A DNA stretch of 64,000 bases from TK10-74A sp965217625 (GTDB taxonomy: Bacteria; Chloroflexota; Dehalococcoidia; Bin125): contig OZ244557.1 in NCBI GenBank assembly GCA_965217625.1, positions 1,674,001-1,738,000 of the forward strand. Reading direction: 5' to 3'. Every line of letters begins with the position of its first letter. Within the stretch, counting starts at the first letter, position 1. The notes beneath the pieces are model-generated. The model made no database searches, was not told where the DNA came from, and saw only the letters and a list, made by a program, of their open reading frames with translations. This document shows positions 47,275 through 56,426 of this stretch, one piece after another. Position numbers and translations under genes: made by a program.

Positions 47275-48234
47275 CTACGCCTCCGCCGTCGCGCCGATCC
47301 GGATGCGCGGATCCAGGCCGGCGTAGAGCAAGTCGACGAGCAAATTCACGGTGATGAAGATGAACACGAGCAGCAGCGTGATGACCTGCATCACGTTGTA
47401 GTCGCGGTCCCGCACCGCGACGACCAGCGCCCGGCCCACCCCCGGCCAGGTGAAGACCGTCTCAATGACCAGCGTCCCCCCCAGAATCGTGGCCATCTGC
47501 AGGCCCGCGAAGGTGACGACGGGGATCAGGCTGGGCTTGAGCGCGTGGCGCAGGAGCACGACGCGGTCGCGCAGGCCCTTGGCCCGGGCCGTGCGGATGT
47601 AGTCCTCGGTCATCGTGTCCAGCACCGACTGCCGCACGAAGCGCGAGATGCCCGCCGCGACGATCCCCCCCAGCGCCAGGCTGGGCAGCAGCAGGTGCTG
47701 GATCGATTGAAGGGGATTCTCGAAGAAGGGGACCCGCCCCGCGGCGGGTAACAGGTCGAGCTGCACGGCGAAGATCAGCAGATAGAAGAGCCCCGCGATG
47801 AACGAGGGGACGCCGATGTTCCAGCCCGTCCAGACCGCCGCGAAGTAGTCCCAGAAGCCCCCCCGGTTGACCGCGGCCAGGAGGCCCAGGACCGTGCCCC
47901 AGCCGAACCCGATGATGAGCGAGAAGAGCGTCAGCTCGATCGTCGCGGGGAAGGCGCTCCAGATGATCTCCGACGCCTCCGCGCCCTTGGTCGAGATGCC
48001 GAAGTCGCCGACGACGACCCCCCCGATCCAGTTGAAGTACTGCTCGTACCAGGGGTCGTTGAGCCCCAGTTGCTCCCGGTAGGCGAAGTAGGCCTCGGGC
48101 GTGGCGTTCTCGCCGACGGCGGCCGCGGCCGGGTCGCCGGGGATGAGCCGGACCGACATGAAGACGAGGATCGAGGCCAGGAAGAGCACCGGGAGCAACT
48201 GCGTGCCGAAGCGATTGACGATGTAGGGCAGCAT
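47275..48234 (-). CDS. ABC transporter permease, DppB/OppB type (system 4)
   Basis: 319 residues, start MLPYIVNRFGTQLLPVLFLA at 48234. VRLIPGDPAAAAVGENATPE after helix 1; FNWIGGVVVGDFGIS periplasmic segment; EAA loop YIRTARAKGLRDRVVLLRHA; end GLDPRIRIGATAEA. Upstream in-frame codons lie in the hairpin-containing spacer and are not counted as coding. Confidence 0.9.
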   Translation of the reverse strand: MLPYIVNRFGTQLLPVLFLASILVFMSVRLIPGDPAAAAVGENATPEAYFAYREQLGLNDPWYEQYFNWIGGVVVGDFGISTKGAEASEIIWSAFPATIELTLFSLIIGFGWGTVLGLLAAVNRGGFWDYFAAVWTGWNIGVPSFIAGLFYLLIFAVQLDLLPAAGRVPFFENPLQSIQHLLLPSLALGGIVAAGISRFVRQSVLDTMTEDYIRTARAKGLRDRVVLLRHALKPSLIPVVTFAGLQMATILGGTLVIETVFTWPGVGRALVVAVRDRDYNVMQVITLLLVFIFITVNLLVDLLYAGLDPRIRIGATAEA

Positions 48235-48279
48235 GGTCTCGGCGCGCGCCTCGGCGGTTCCCGGTGGATACGAAGCAAC

Positions 48280-48313
48280 GGCGGCGCCGCGTGCGTTCAC
48301 ACGCGACGCCGCC
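48280..48313 (-). promoter_or_regulatory. Intra-operon stem-loop, system 4
   Basis: Arms 48280-48293 and 48300-48313 (GGCGGCG-C-CGCGTG with CACGCG-A-CGCCGCC), one internal mismatch, loop CGTTCA. Lies between the binding-protein stop (48353) and the dppB-like start (48234). Confidence 0.55.
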
Positions 48314-48352
48314 GCTGATGCTAACAGGCGCGGGCCCTCACGCGGGCCCCGC

Positions 48353-50209
48353 TCACGCAGGGATGTGATATCCCGGCGCGTAGGCCCACCCGTAGGCGTC
48401 ATCCGGATGCGTCAGGCCGGCGCGCTCGCTGTTCTCCGACAGCAACGCGTACTGGCGCACGAGGCAGTTGCTCCAGGCGACGTCGAGGTACTTCTCGTTC
48501 CAGGCCTGCCAGTCGTCCCAGGTGCCGTCGATGGCCGCCTGCACCATGCTGGTCCACTCGGGCTCGTCGGCGATGCCGGGCCGTTCGAGCAGCGGCACGT
48601 TCTCGTCCACGGGCGCGTTCATGCGACCGTCGTAGGCGTCGGCGAAGAGCACCGTGACCGCCGGACTGCCGGGCCGAACCCAGTTCCCGAAGCCGATGAT
48701 CATGTGATTGAACGAGCCGGTGGTCTGGAGCGTGATCATCTCCGTGTACTCACGCGGGGTGATCTCGGTCTTGATGTCGAACGCCGCGACCTCCTGCTGC
48801 AGGAGCTGCGCGACGGCGGGGGCGTCCAGGCGCTCCGGCAGGATGTCCATCTTGAGGACTTCGCCGCCGGTGAAGCCGGCCGCCTCAAACAGCCGCCCCG
48901 CCTCGGCCCGCGTCGCCTCGGGATCCACCGCGATCGGGTGCGGGTCCAGCTCGGCGACGAACGCCGGAGAGCCCGGCTGCCAGGGCATGCGGCCGGCGAT
49001 GTCGAAGACGCCGAAGAAGTCCCGCTGGACGCGGGGGCCGTCGGCGAGCATCAGCACCGCCTGGCGGGCCAGCTTGTTGCGGAAGGGTTCGGAGTCGGCG
49101 CGGAAGCGCAGCACCCGGCCGCCCAAGCCGTAGCCCGAGACCTTGAAGAAGTCCTCGTCGGCGAGCAGGCGCTCTCCGATCTCGGGGACGCCGATCGGGA
49201 CGCCGCGATGCGTGTCGATCTCACCGGCCTCAAGCGCGATGCCCATCGCGTTGACGTCCGCGAAGAGGATGTGCTCGATCTTGTCCAGCAGCGGGGCGCC
49301 ACCAGAGAAGACCGAGTGGGGGTTGTTGGAGGCGAAGTCCGGGTGCGGGAGCTGGTCCCAGCCGCGGTTGGGGTCGTAGTTCGTGAATTGGTAAGGGCCC
49401 GTGCCGACGACCACGGCCTCGTCGATACGCTGGTCGTAGGTCTCGCGGTCGACGATGTTCGTCTGCTCGAGCAGCGTACCGATGTACCCCGTCGGCTTGG
49501 TCAGGGCCATGCGCACGCTGGTGGCGTCGATCGTCTCGACGCCGTCGATGTTCTGCGACATCAGGTGCATGGGCGAGCCGCCGCCGCCGGCGTTCTCGTC
49601 CTGGATCTCGTTCAAGACCCAGGCGATGTCCTCGGCATCGAAGGAGCGTCCCGTGTGCCACACGGGGTCGGTGCGGGAGTTGATCACCCAGGTCACGTCG
49701 TCGGGGGTCTCCCAGCCGGTGGACAGCACCGGCTGGATCTCGTAGTCGAATTCGGTCGCCCGATGGAAGTTCGGGCCGACCTCGTCCTGCCGCGTGAGTC
49801 CGCTGGCGCCCACCCGCGCGATGCGCTCGTAGATGCTGCCGTCCTGGTTGTAGCCGGTGTTGTTGCCGGCGTTGTTCAGCCCCAGGCGCACGAAGTTCGG
49901 CGTGGAGGTGTTGCCCCGGCGCAGCGTGCCGCCGGTCGGAGCGCCCGACATGGCCTGCTCCTCGGCCTGCTCCTCCGCGGCCTGCTCTTCGGCCTGCTCC
50001 TCCTCCTCCTCCATCGCCTGTTCGGCCTGCTCTTCGGCCTGCTCCTCGACGGCGGCGGCCGCGGGGGCGGCGTCATCGTCATCGTCGTCGCCGCCACAGC
50101 CGACCAAGGCCAGCCCGGCCGCGCCGACGCCGGCTTTGGCGCTCGCGCCCAGCATGGTGCGACGGCTGATCCGCCGCGCCCGCATCCGACGCCAGTAGTT
50201 CTGCTCCAC
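48353..50209 (-). CDS. Peptide-type ABC binding lipoprotein, SBP family 5 (system 4)
   Basis: 618 residues with GTG start at 50209 (VEQNYWRRMRARR), preceded by GAGGAG; this start aligns with those of the paralogues. Tat motif SRRTML, lipobox LVGC, Asp run, then a Glu/Gln/Ala linker (EEQAEEQAEQAMEEEEEQ...). The binding domain has GGTLRRGNTSTPNF and TKPTGYIGTLLEQTNIV, with DRETYDQR and GTGPYQFTNYDPNRGW typical of the family. It feeds the permease pair 46358-48234. Ligand not predicted. Confidence 0.92.
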   Translation of the reverse strand: MEQNYWRRMRARRISRRTMLGASAKAGVGAAGLALVGCGGDDDDDDAAPAAAAVEEQAEEQAEQAMEEEEEQAEEQAAEEQAEEQAMSGAPTGGTLRRGNTSTPNFVRLGLNNAGNNTGYNQDGSIYERIARVGASGLTRQDEVGPNFHRATEFDYEIQPVLSTGWETPDDVTWVINSRTDPVWHTGRSFDAEDIAWVLNEIQDENAGGGGSPMHLMSQNIDGVETIDATSVRMALTKPTGYIGTLLEQTNIVDRETYDQRIDEAVVVGTGPYQFTNYDPNRGWDQLPHPDFASNNPHSVFSGGAPLLDKIEHILFADVNAMGIALEAGEIDTHRGVPIGVPEIGERLLADEDFFKVSGYGLGGRVLRFRADSEPFRNKLARQAVLMLADGPRVQRDFFGVFDIAGRMPWQPGSPAFVAELDPHPIAVDPEATRAEAGRLFEAAGFTGGEVLKMDILPERLDAPAVAQLLQQEVAAFDIKTEITPREYTEMITLQTTGSFNHMIIGFGNWVRPGSPAVTVLFADAYDGRMNAPVDENVPLLERPGIADEPEWTSMVQAAIDGTWDDWQAWNEKYLDVAWSNCLVRQYALLSENSERAGLTHPDDAYGWAYAPGYHIPA

Positions 50210-50446
50210 GATGCTCCTCTTTCGTCCGCTGACGGCGTGCCCACGGGGCACTGCCGGACCCTCGTGCTACGGGTCGAAACGCCCAACCACCCGCCGAGAA
50301 CCGGCGGAAGCGTACCACGCGAGTTGCTCTGGAAAACTACGGTTTGTGGAGGGATTCGCATCCCGCATTTGTGCGCCGCGACACAGTGCCCCGGCGATGC
50401 GATGCGCCCACCCCCGGACCGCGCACGATCCCGCGCCCGGAGGCGC

Positions 50447-52150
50447 TCAGACGGGCGTCGCCGCCCCGTGGCAGCGCTTGTACTTCTTGCCCGATCCGCA
50501 GGGGCAGGGCTCGTTGCGGCCGGCGGCTTTCACGGTGACGTCCACCATGCCGCCGCTGATCAGCGTGGGCAGGTCGCGCTGCACGATGCCCGTCAGGGCG
50601 GCGGCGTCGGGCAGCCCGTGCTCGCGCTGGACGGCGGCGATGATCTCGCTCAGCGGGCGACGTCCGTTCATCTTGCCGATGCAGCTCGCGATGACCGTCG
50701 TGACCGGATAGCCGTCCATCAGGGCCTCGGGCCCCGTCGCGACGATTTGGAAGCCCGGCGTGTAGCCCTTCGACCCCAGCACCGGCTTCTCTTCGAGCCG
50801 CAGGTGCGCCGGCAACGTGGGCACGGCGCGCAGCAGCGCCGAGGGGTCGCGCAGCAGCGCCTCGGTGGAGTCCTTGCGCTGCTGGAACCACGCCTCCATG
50901 CGGTGCACCTCGTCCAGCAGGCCCGCCGGCACGACGCCCCGCTCGATGACGGCCCGCTCGTAGCCCTGCGGCGTCTGCCCGCCCACGACCTTGACGAACG
51001 CGGCGCGCGGCGTCGCCTCGTCGTCGCCCAGGATGCGGCGCGCCTCCCAGAAGTACGAGTCGGCGCTGCGGTTGGTGCCGTAGAAGAGCTGCGCGGTGAC
51101 GCGGAAGTACTGGTACTGCTTGTCGTAGAGCGACTGGTAGGCCTGCGCAGCCTGCGCGCGGCTGGCGGGGTTGGCGAGCGCGGTGCGCACGTAGGTGGCG
51201 GCGAGCGCCGCGCCGCCCAGCGCGAGGTGGACGCCCGACGAGAACAGCGGGTCCAGGAAGCAGGCGGCGTCACCGACGAGCACGTAGCCGTCGCCGGCGA
51301 ACGAGGAGGAGGTGTACGACCAGTCCCGCTCGATCTCCGGCTCGGCCACCAGCGTCGCGCCGTCGAGCAGCCTGCGCGTGTGCGGCGCCTGGGCGATCTG
51401 CGCCTCCAGGAAGCCGCGCGCGCCGTGCTCGCGCAGCCCCGCCTGCCCCACATCCTTATCGACCACGGCGCCGACGCTGGTGACGCCGGTGTGCAGCGGG
51501 ATCTTCCACAGCCAGCCGTGCTCGTACGACTCGATGAAGATGTTGCCGTCGTTGGGTGGGTCGAGGTGCGCGGCGTCGCGGTAGTAGCCGTAGACGGCCA
51601 AGTTGCGGAAGAAGTTGTCCCACTGCTGCAGCTTGAGCTTGCGGCTGAGGATCGCCGCCTGGCCGCTGGCGTCGACGGTGAAGCGCGCCGCGATCGCCCC
51701 CTGGGCGCCGTCGTGCAGGTAGCGCACGCCGGTCGCCCGCTCGCCGTCGAAGGCGGCGTCGAGCACCTGATGGTTCTCGCGCACATCGACGCCGTGCGCG
51801 CGGGCGTTGTCGAGCAGGATCTTGTCGAACTCGGCGCGCACGACCTGGAACGAGGTGGGCCGCTGGCCGGGGTCGTCGGCGAAGTACCAGCTCCAGGGGT
51901 CGGGCTCCTTGCCCCAGACCAGCGTCGCGCCGCGCTTGGTGACGAAGCCCGCCGCCTCGACGGCGGGCATCACGCCCAGCTGCTCGAGCACGGGGATGCT
52001 GGCCGGCAGCAGCGACTCGCCCACGTGCTCGCGGGGGAACGTCGTGCGCTCGAGCAGGATCACGTGCAGGCCGTGGTCGGCGAGCAGCGTGGCGGTGGCG
52101 GCGCCGCCGGGCCCCCCGCCGATCACGACGACGTCGCAGGACTCGCGCAT
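50447..52150 (-). CDS. Flavin-dependent halogenase-like protein with C-terminal SEC-C motif
   Basis: 567 residues. FAD-binding CDVVVIGGGPGGAATATLL at the N-terminus, then GESLLPASIPVLEQLGV. WLWKIP (residues 213-218) is the WxWxIP motif of FADH2-dependent halogenases, and YVLVGDAACFLDPLFSSG is the second FAD segment. Around 460-530 a PqqD-like winged-helix stretch (DGYPVTTVIASCIGKMNG...) can be suspected. The last 20 residues, NEPCPCGSGKKYKRCHG, are a SEC-C zinc-binding motif as in SecA. Halogenation of a phenolic or carrier-bound substrate is possible; a geranylgeranyl-reductase-like oxidoreductase is the alternative. No biosynthetic cluster surrounds it. Confidence 0.8.
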   Translation of the reverse strand: MRESCDVVVIGGGPGGAATATLLADHGLHVILLERTTFPREHVGESLLPASIPVLEQLGVMPAVEAAGFVTKRGATLVWGKEPDPWSWYFADDPGQRPTSFQVVRAEFDKILLDNARAHGVDVRENHQVLDAAFDGERATGVRYLHDGAQGAIAARFTVDASGQAAILSRKLKLQQWDNFFRNLAVYGYYRDAAHLDPPNDGNIFIESYEHGWLWKIPLHTGVTSVGAVVDKDVGQAGLREHGARGFLEAQIAQAPHTRRLLDGATLVAEPEIERDWSYTSSSFAGDGYVLVGDAACFLDPLFSSGVHLALGGAALAATYVRTALANPASRAQAAQAYQSLYDKQYQYFRVTAQLFYGTNRSADSYFWEARRILGDDEATPRAAFVKVVGGQTPQGYERAVIERGVVPAGLLDEVHRMEAWFQQRKDSTEALLRDPSALLRAVPTLPAHLRLEEKPVLGSKGYTPGFQIVATGPEALMDGYPVTTVIASCIGKMNGRRPLSEIIAAVQREHGLPDAAALTGIVQRDLPTLISGGMVDVTVKAAGRNEPCPCGSGKKYKRCHGAATPV

Positions 52151-52164
52151 GGCGCTTGCTCCTT

Positions 52165-52209
52165 GTCGGGCAGGGCCTCAACGGGCAGGGCCTTATCGGG
52201 CAGGGCGCC
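52165..52209. repeat. Three 15-base tandem units upstream of the halogenase-like gene
   Basis: Units of TCGGGCAGGGCCTCA type repeated three times with few changes, starting 15 bases before the start codon of the minus-strand flavoprotein gene. The copy number could affect the leader. Confidence 0.6.
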
Positions 52210-52273
52210 CGCCCACCGGCGCAGGATTCACCGCGCACTCTACAGCCGGCCGGCGACGATCGCCGTCACGCGG

Positions 52274-52651
52274 TCAGTAGATCTCCGGGCAGCCGCTGAT
52301 CGGTCTCAGGAAGCACGCCTCGCTCACCTCGACGAGTTGGCCGCCGCGCGCCAGCGGGACGAGGCGGATGCCGGGTCGCAGAGCGCTTGACGTCTCCGCG
52401 TCCGCCGTATCGGCGGTGTTATCAGCAGTGTTATCAGCGGTGTCCCCGGCGCCGAGGCCGCTGTCGAAGCCGTCCTGGTAGGCCTGCCGGACGTCGTCCT
52501 CGGTCGGGCCGCCGGCGCCCAGCACTCCCACCACGGTCAGCAACGCCACCAGCCCGACGCCGGCCGCCAGCCCCACGGCGCCCAGTAACGCCCGGCTGTC
52601 GCATCCACGCTGGAGAGCCCGTGCACCGATCATCGACCGTCCGCCGCCCAT
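52274..52651 (-). CDS. Small single-pass membrane protein, function unknown
   Basis: About 125 residues. One predicted helix (LLGAVGLAAGVGLVALLTVVGVL) follows a short basic N-terminus. An acidic segment with repeats DTADNTADNTADTADAE follows, then a short domain RPGIRLVPLARGGQLVEVSEACFLRPISGC with two cysteines. Start choice is open: ATG at 52651 or 52633, neither with a strong Shine-Dalgarno. I do not recognise a family. Confidence 0.5.
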   Translation of the reverse strand: MGGGRSMIGARALQRGCDSRALLGAVGLAAGVGLVALLTVVGVLGAGGPTEDDVRQAYQDGFDSGLGAGDTADNTADNTADTADAETSSALRPGIRLVPLARGGQLVEVSEACFLRPISGCPEIY

Positions 52652-52729
52652 CCATGTCGCGGATTCCGGGGCGCACCTTGAGTCTAGGGCCTGCTGCCGA
52701 CCCGCGTGCGAAGCCTCCCTTCCGGTCCA

Positions 52730-52774
52730 CCCTCTCCATTGCTCTGCAATGGAGAGGGGGTTAGGGGGTGAGGT
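52730..52774. repeat. Palindromic repeat element
   Basis: Stem CCCTCTCCATTGC / GCAATGGAGAGGG (13 base pairs, loop TCT), then the family tail GGGTTAGGGGGTGAGG, with a second GGGGGTGAGGTTCCC just after. Half of the composite element seen complete at 60880-61001. Confidence 0.8.
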
Positions 52775-52832
52775 TCCCACGCAGGGGGTGAGGTTCCCCG
52801 CGTCGCGCGGCCGATCGGGTAGATCAAACGGC

Positions 52833-52866
52833 CCCCGGGGCCGCCATGGACATGGCGACCCCGGGG
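52833..52866 (-). terminator. Hairpin downstream of the solitary binding-protein gene
   Basis: 16-base-pair stem with one mismatch (CCCCGGGGCCGCCATG / CATGGCGACCCCGGGG, loop GA), 25 bases after the stop codon at 52891 on the minus strand; CGTTTGATC follows. Likely transcription end of this single-gene unit. Confidence 0.55.
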
Positions 52867-52890
52867 GGACGGTTCACAAGCCGCAGACTC

Positions 52891-54933
52891 CTAGGTGCTC
52901 ACCCCGAGGTACCGCACATTGAGTGAATGGTCCGCGTTGCGCCAGCCCTGGTAGGAAATGTCCTTCCGCGCTCCGTGCTGGTGCGAGAGGTTGAAGAGCG
53001 GGATGTTGAACGCCTCCTCGTAGTGGACCACCGCCGCGTCCCAGTAGATGTCGTTCCGCTTGTCCTCATCGAACTCTCCGTTCCCTTGTTCGATGAGCGC
53101 CTGGAACTCCAGGAACTCCGGCAGGAAGTCGTCGTCCGCATTCGTGTGCGCGTACGGGTTGCCGATCGCCGCGATCAGGGTCCAGGCGAAGCCCGCCCCC
53201 GCCGGCGACCCGTGCTTCGTCGCCCCGTTCTGACTCATCAGGAAGGGGTAGGGCACCACATGGTCGCGAATCTCCTGCAGCGCGCCGCCGAAGTCCAGGT
53301 AGTCCACCTCGCACACGAAGCCCACGTCGTTCAGGTACTGCTGGATGGCCGGCACCCAGCGCTCGTCGCCCCAGATGCCGGTCCCGATGTGCAACCGGAT
53401 CTGGAAGCCGACCTGGCCCGCCTCCTCCAGCAAGGCGCGCGCCTTGTCCGGGTCGTAGCCCCGGTAGCCGGAGGGGCCCAGCGGCAGGTCGTAGCCGGCC
53501 GGGAAGGGCGCGACGGCCGGCAGTTCCAGGCCGGTCAGCAGGTTGGCGATGATCGCCTCCCGATCGAGGGCGTAGTTGGCCGCCGCCCGCACGCGCTTGT
53601 CGCGCCAGGGGTTCGGGCCGCCCGTGATCGGGTCGAGGCTCTGGTTGATCGGCAACTCGAGCCCCATGACGCGCAGGCCCGAGACGGTGATCACGTGGTG
53701 GTCGTCCGAATCCGCGAACAGGGCGGCGCCGTCCGGGCTGAGGCGATCGGCGACGTCGATCTCCCCCGCCTCCAGGGCGGCGATACGGGCCGACTCCTCC
53801 GGGAAGTAGCGGGCGGTGACCGTCTTGGCCCAGTTTCCGTACTTATCGTGCGGGCCTTCGTCGGCGGGGTTGGGGAAGAACCAGTCGTCCCAGCGCACGC
53901 TGACCATCTCCTGGTCCGGCGTGAAGGAGACGAACGTATACGGGCCGATGCCGACCGGGTTGCGGGAGAAGAACTCGTCCCCGTGCTCCACGATGTAGTC
54001 CCTCGGCGTCACGGGGGTGTTGCCGCCGCCCAGTTGCTCCGGCATGTTGACGCTGGGCGGGTCCATGCCGACGCGAAGCGTGAGGTCGTCAACCACCTGC
54101 AGGTCATCGATAAAGGCGATCCGGGCGCGGATCCCGCTCACGTAGTCCGGGTTGTACTCGGCGATACCCAGGTTGCGCTCGTAGAACCACTTCAGGCGCT
54201 CGGCGGTCAACTCCTCGCCGTTGTGGAAGAAGACGCCGGGCTGCAGCGTGAGCTGGGCGGCCGTGTTTTGGTCCACGAACTCCCAGTCCGCGTAGCCGCC
54301 GGTCGCCAGCCACTGACTGCCCTTGCTGTGGGCGAAGACCGGGTCGAAGTGCAAGCTGTTGGTGACCGCGGCGCCGCCCTGGTCCGTATTGACGTCCAGT
54401 GAGGCCGGGAAGGCGGGGTAGCCGATGCGCAGCGAGGCCTCCGTGTCGAATCGGCTGACCATGGGGGCCGCGTCTTCCTCGTCGGCCATGGTCGCGGCGT
54501 CGGCGGCTTCGCGGGCGGCCTGGGCCGCGTCCTCGGCGGCGGCGGCGGCGGCGGCGGCGGCGTCCGCGGCGGCTTGCGCCTGATCGGCGCCCGCCTCGCG
54601 GGCGGCTTCGGCGGCGGCGGTGGCCGCAGCAGCCGCAGCCTCGGCGACCGCAGCGGCACCGGCATCCCCGGCGGCGGCAGCCGCAGCGGCGGCCGCTTCC
54701 GCGGCGGCGGCCGCGCGTTCGGCCGCAGCGGCCGCGGCGCTCGAGTCGCCGGCGGCGGCAGCGGCCTCGGCCGCGGCGGCGTCGCCCGCGCCTCCGTCGT
54801 CATCGTCGTCGCCGCCGCAGCCGACCAAGGCCAGCCCGGCGGCGCCAACGCCAGCCTTCGCGCTGGCTCCCAACATCGTGCGACGGCTGATCTTGTGGTG
54901 TCGCAGTCTCGTCCAATAGTTCGGCGTGCTCAT
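52891..54933 (-). CDS. Peptide-type ABC binding lipoprotein, SBP family 5 (no adjacent permease)
   Basis: 680 residues, start MSTPNYWTRLRHHK at 54933 with GGAAGGAA upstream. Tat motif SRRTML, lipobox LVGC, Asp run and an Ala-rich linker of about 120 residues closely like that of system 3. Binding domain: ASLRIGYPAFPASLDVN, QLTLQPGVFFHNGEELTAER, NPVGIGPYTFVSFTPDQ and DKRVRAAANYALDREAI. No permease gene follows; a hairpin ends the unit. It may serve the permease of another system, for example system 1, whose own binding protein is broken. The leader matches the system 1 leader, supporting that link (inference). Confidence 0.92.
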   Translation of the reverse strand: MSTPNYWTRLRHHKISRRTMLGASAKAGVGAAGLALVGCGGDDDDDGGAGDAAAAEAAAAAGDSSAAAAAAERAAAAAEAAAAAAAAAGDAGAAAVAEAAAAAATAAAEAAREAGADQAQAAADAAAAAAAAAEDAAQAAREAADAATMADEEDAAPMVSRFDTEASLRIGYPAFPASLDVNTDQGGAAVTNSLHFDPVFAHSKGSQWLATGGYADWEFVDQNTAAQLTLQPGVFFHNGEELTAERLKWFYERNLGIAEYNPDYVSGIRARIAFIDDLQVVDDLTLRVGMDPPSVNMPEQLGGGNTPVTPRDYIVEHGDEFFSRNPVGIGPYTFVSFTPDQEMVSVRWDDWFFPNPADEGPHDKYGNWAKTVTARYFPEESARIAALEAGEIDVADRLSPDGAALFADSDDHHVITVSGLRVMGLELPINQSLDPITGGPNPWRDKRVRAAANYALDREAIIANLLTGLELPAVAPFPAGYDLPLGPSGYRGYDPDKARALLEEAGQVGFQIRLHIGTGIWGDERWVPAIQQYLNDVGFVCEVDYLDFGGALQEIRDHVVPYPFLMSQNGATKHGSPAGAGFAWTLIAAIGNPYAHTNADDDFLPEFLEFQALIEQGNGEFDEDKRNDIYWDAAVVHYEEAFNIPLFNLSHQHGARKDISYQGWRNADHSLNVRYLGVST

Positions 54934-55009
54934 GGTCAGTTCCTTCCTGAATACCGGCTGTCCCCTTGTGGGACCGCCCGGTGCAAGAGCGCGCACGTAG
55001 TGTGACAGG

Positions 55010-55123
55010 TTTTGATGCGACCCCCCCGCCCCCCGGTATGTCGAATATAAGAATTAAGGTAACCTGCGTGTAAACTTTTCGCCCGTTGACGAGGGGTTTT
55101 GCGTCCGCTTGGGGCGGTGGGAA
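55010..55123. other. AT-rich upstream region of the solitary binding-protein gene
   Basis: Contains C7-G-C6 at 55021-55034 and an AT-rich block about 55035-55080 holding (minus strand) TTTACA and TATATT separated by 19 bases, a weak promoter candidate. The stretch 55010-55656 holds no credible protein gene; it contains this region, one palindromic element, a 10-base tandem repeat and otherwise featureless GC-rich sequence. Confidence 0.45.
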
Positions 55124-55193
55124 CCTCACCCCTGGCCCCTTCCGGTTCCCCCTCTCCAGCGCTTCAGCTGGGGAGGGGGCCAGGGGGTGGGGT
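55124..55193. repeat. Palindromic repeat element, degenerate
   Basis: Ends CCTCACCCCTGGCCCC and GGGGGCCAGGGGGTGG are inverted, with an inner CCCCCTCTCCAGC / GCTGGGGAGGGGG hairpin around GCTTCA. Family member with sequence drift. Confidence 0.75.
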
Positions 55194-55300
55194 TCCGCGG
55201 TCGCCTCGCCACGTCTCCAAGCGTCCGCTATACTGCGATGGAGACCCGCGCAGCGCGGTCGCGACAGGCAAGGGCGGGCGTGCTGAAGCCCCGATCAACC

Positions 55301-55340
55301 CGTGCACACTCGTGCACACTCGTGCACACTCGTGCACACT
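55301..55340. repeat. Four perfect 10-base tandem repeats
   Basis: CGTGCACACT repeated four times without change; each unit contains the palindrome GTGCAC. Lies in a gene-free stretch upstream of tRNA-Arg. Confidence 0.95.
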
Positions 55341-55656
55341 CCTGCGCCCAGATGACACCCAGTGACCGCCCCTGACCCCGCCTGAGCGCCCCCGAACCCC
55401 CAGAAACGTCAGTGATTATGGGCTTTGTCGCGATACACCCCCCTCTCGGGCGGGGGAAGACCGCGGGACGCGTGCACGACCCCCTCCTCGCCCCACCCCC
55501 TGCGGCGGTCACGGCGATCCGATCGCGGGTCCGGCGGTCGCGGCAGGGGCCCGCGGGCATCCCGCGGCACACCCCGGCGGCATCGGCGCGGGCGGGCAGG
55601 CGGGGACGGGGGGATCTCGGTCAGCCAACCGATCTCGGTCGGCGGTGGGTCTTGCG

Positions 55657-55733
55657 TGGCGCGCCCGGAGGGACTCGAACCCCCGACCCTCAGATCCGAA
55701 GTCTGATGCTCTGTTCCACTGAGCTACGGGCGC
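55657..55733 (-). tRNA. tRNA-Arg (anticodon TCG)
   Basis: Reads GCGCCCG-TA-GCTC...GAGC on the minus strand. Acceptor stem GCGCCCG/CGGGCGC is perfect, anticodon stem TCAGA/TCTGA with loop CTTCGGA (anticodon TCG), T arm GGGGGTTCGAGTCCCTC. Discriminator G and an encoded CCA end at 55657. Confidence 0.95.
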
Positions 55734-55827
55734 CTGCCGTCGTCCGGACCATCGTGCCCCGGACCCCCCAATCGTAGCGCTTCGCGCGCCGGCCCCACCG
55801 GGCGCTGCCGGCGGACCAGGAGGCGGG

Positions 55828-56361
55828 CTATGAGTCGGTCGCGGCCAGGTCGAGGTCGGCGATCAGGATGAGGACCCCGCGGTCCTCCTGGTTGATCCGC
55901 AACTCACCCTCGAAGCCGGGGTTGTCGGCGTCGCGGAAGCGGATGAAGTCGATCCCGCGCACGCGCCGATCCCCCACGATCGACCAGGGCCCCTCGCGCA
56001 GCGCGTCGTCGTAGAACGTGAGCAGCGCGTCCGCGTGCGCGTCCGACTCCCAGCCCACGATCAGCCGGCGGCGCTCGTCGGTGTCGGTGAAGGCCGAGCC
56101 CAGCAGCGTCATGCCCTCGGGCAGGGGAAAGTCCGGGGGCAGTTCGTCAACGAATCCCTCGATCCGCACATCGGCCACGGCCGTGGCGTCCTGCTCAAGT
56201 AGCACATGGCGGAACAGCCGCTGCGCCGCGAGTCGCTCCGAGTTATCGGACGAGTCGCAGGCCGCGGCCATCAGCAACAGCAACGGCGTCAATGCGGTGA
56301 GAACGACAATCAGCGCCGTCATCGGCGTCCGGCGACCGGCGGTGCGCGGTGCTCGCGGCAT
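55828..56361 (-). CDS. Hypothetical lipoprotein
   Basis: 177 residues, ATG at 56361 with GGGAG 7 bases upstream. Signal MTALIVVLTALTPLLLLMAAAC gives a lipobox Cys followed by DSSDNSE. The mature part has LPPDFPLPEGMTLLGSAFTDTDERRRLIVGWES, then a C-terminal beta-rich stretch with INQEDRGVLILIADLD. I do not recognise a named family, though the FPLPEG-to-VGWES arrangement recalls small exported proteins comparing two states. Lies between two tRNA genes on the same strand. Confidence 0.65.
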   Translation of the reverse strand: MPRAPRTAGRRTPMTALIVVLTALTPLLLLMAAACDSSDNSERLAAQRLFRHVLLEQDATAVADVRIEGFVDELPPDFPLPEGMTLLGSAFTDTDERRRLIVGWESDAHADALLTFYDDALREGPWSIVGDRRVRGIDFIRFRDADNPGFEGELRINQEDRGVLILIADLDLAATDS

Positions 56362-56426
56362 GGAAACTCCCGGCAGACTCGCGCTGCTCCGCCCGGGCGG
56401 GCGGTGTGCGCTGCTTAATCAACGTA

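Noticed and set aside
55228..55572. Possible small gene in the gap before tRNA-Arg
   Set aside because: The translation is Arg/Cys-rich, runs through the tandem repeat, has no Shine-Dalgarno and resembles no family.
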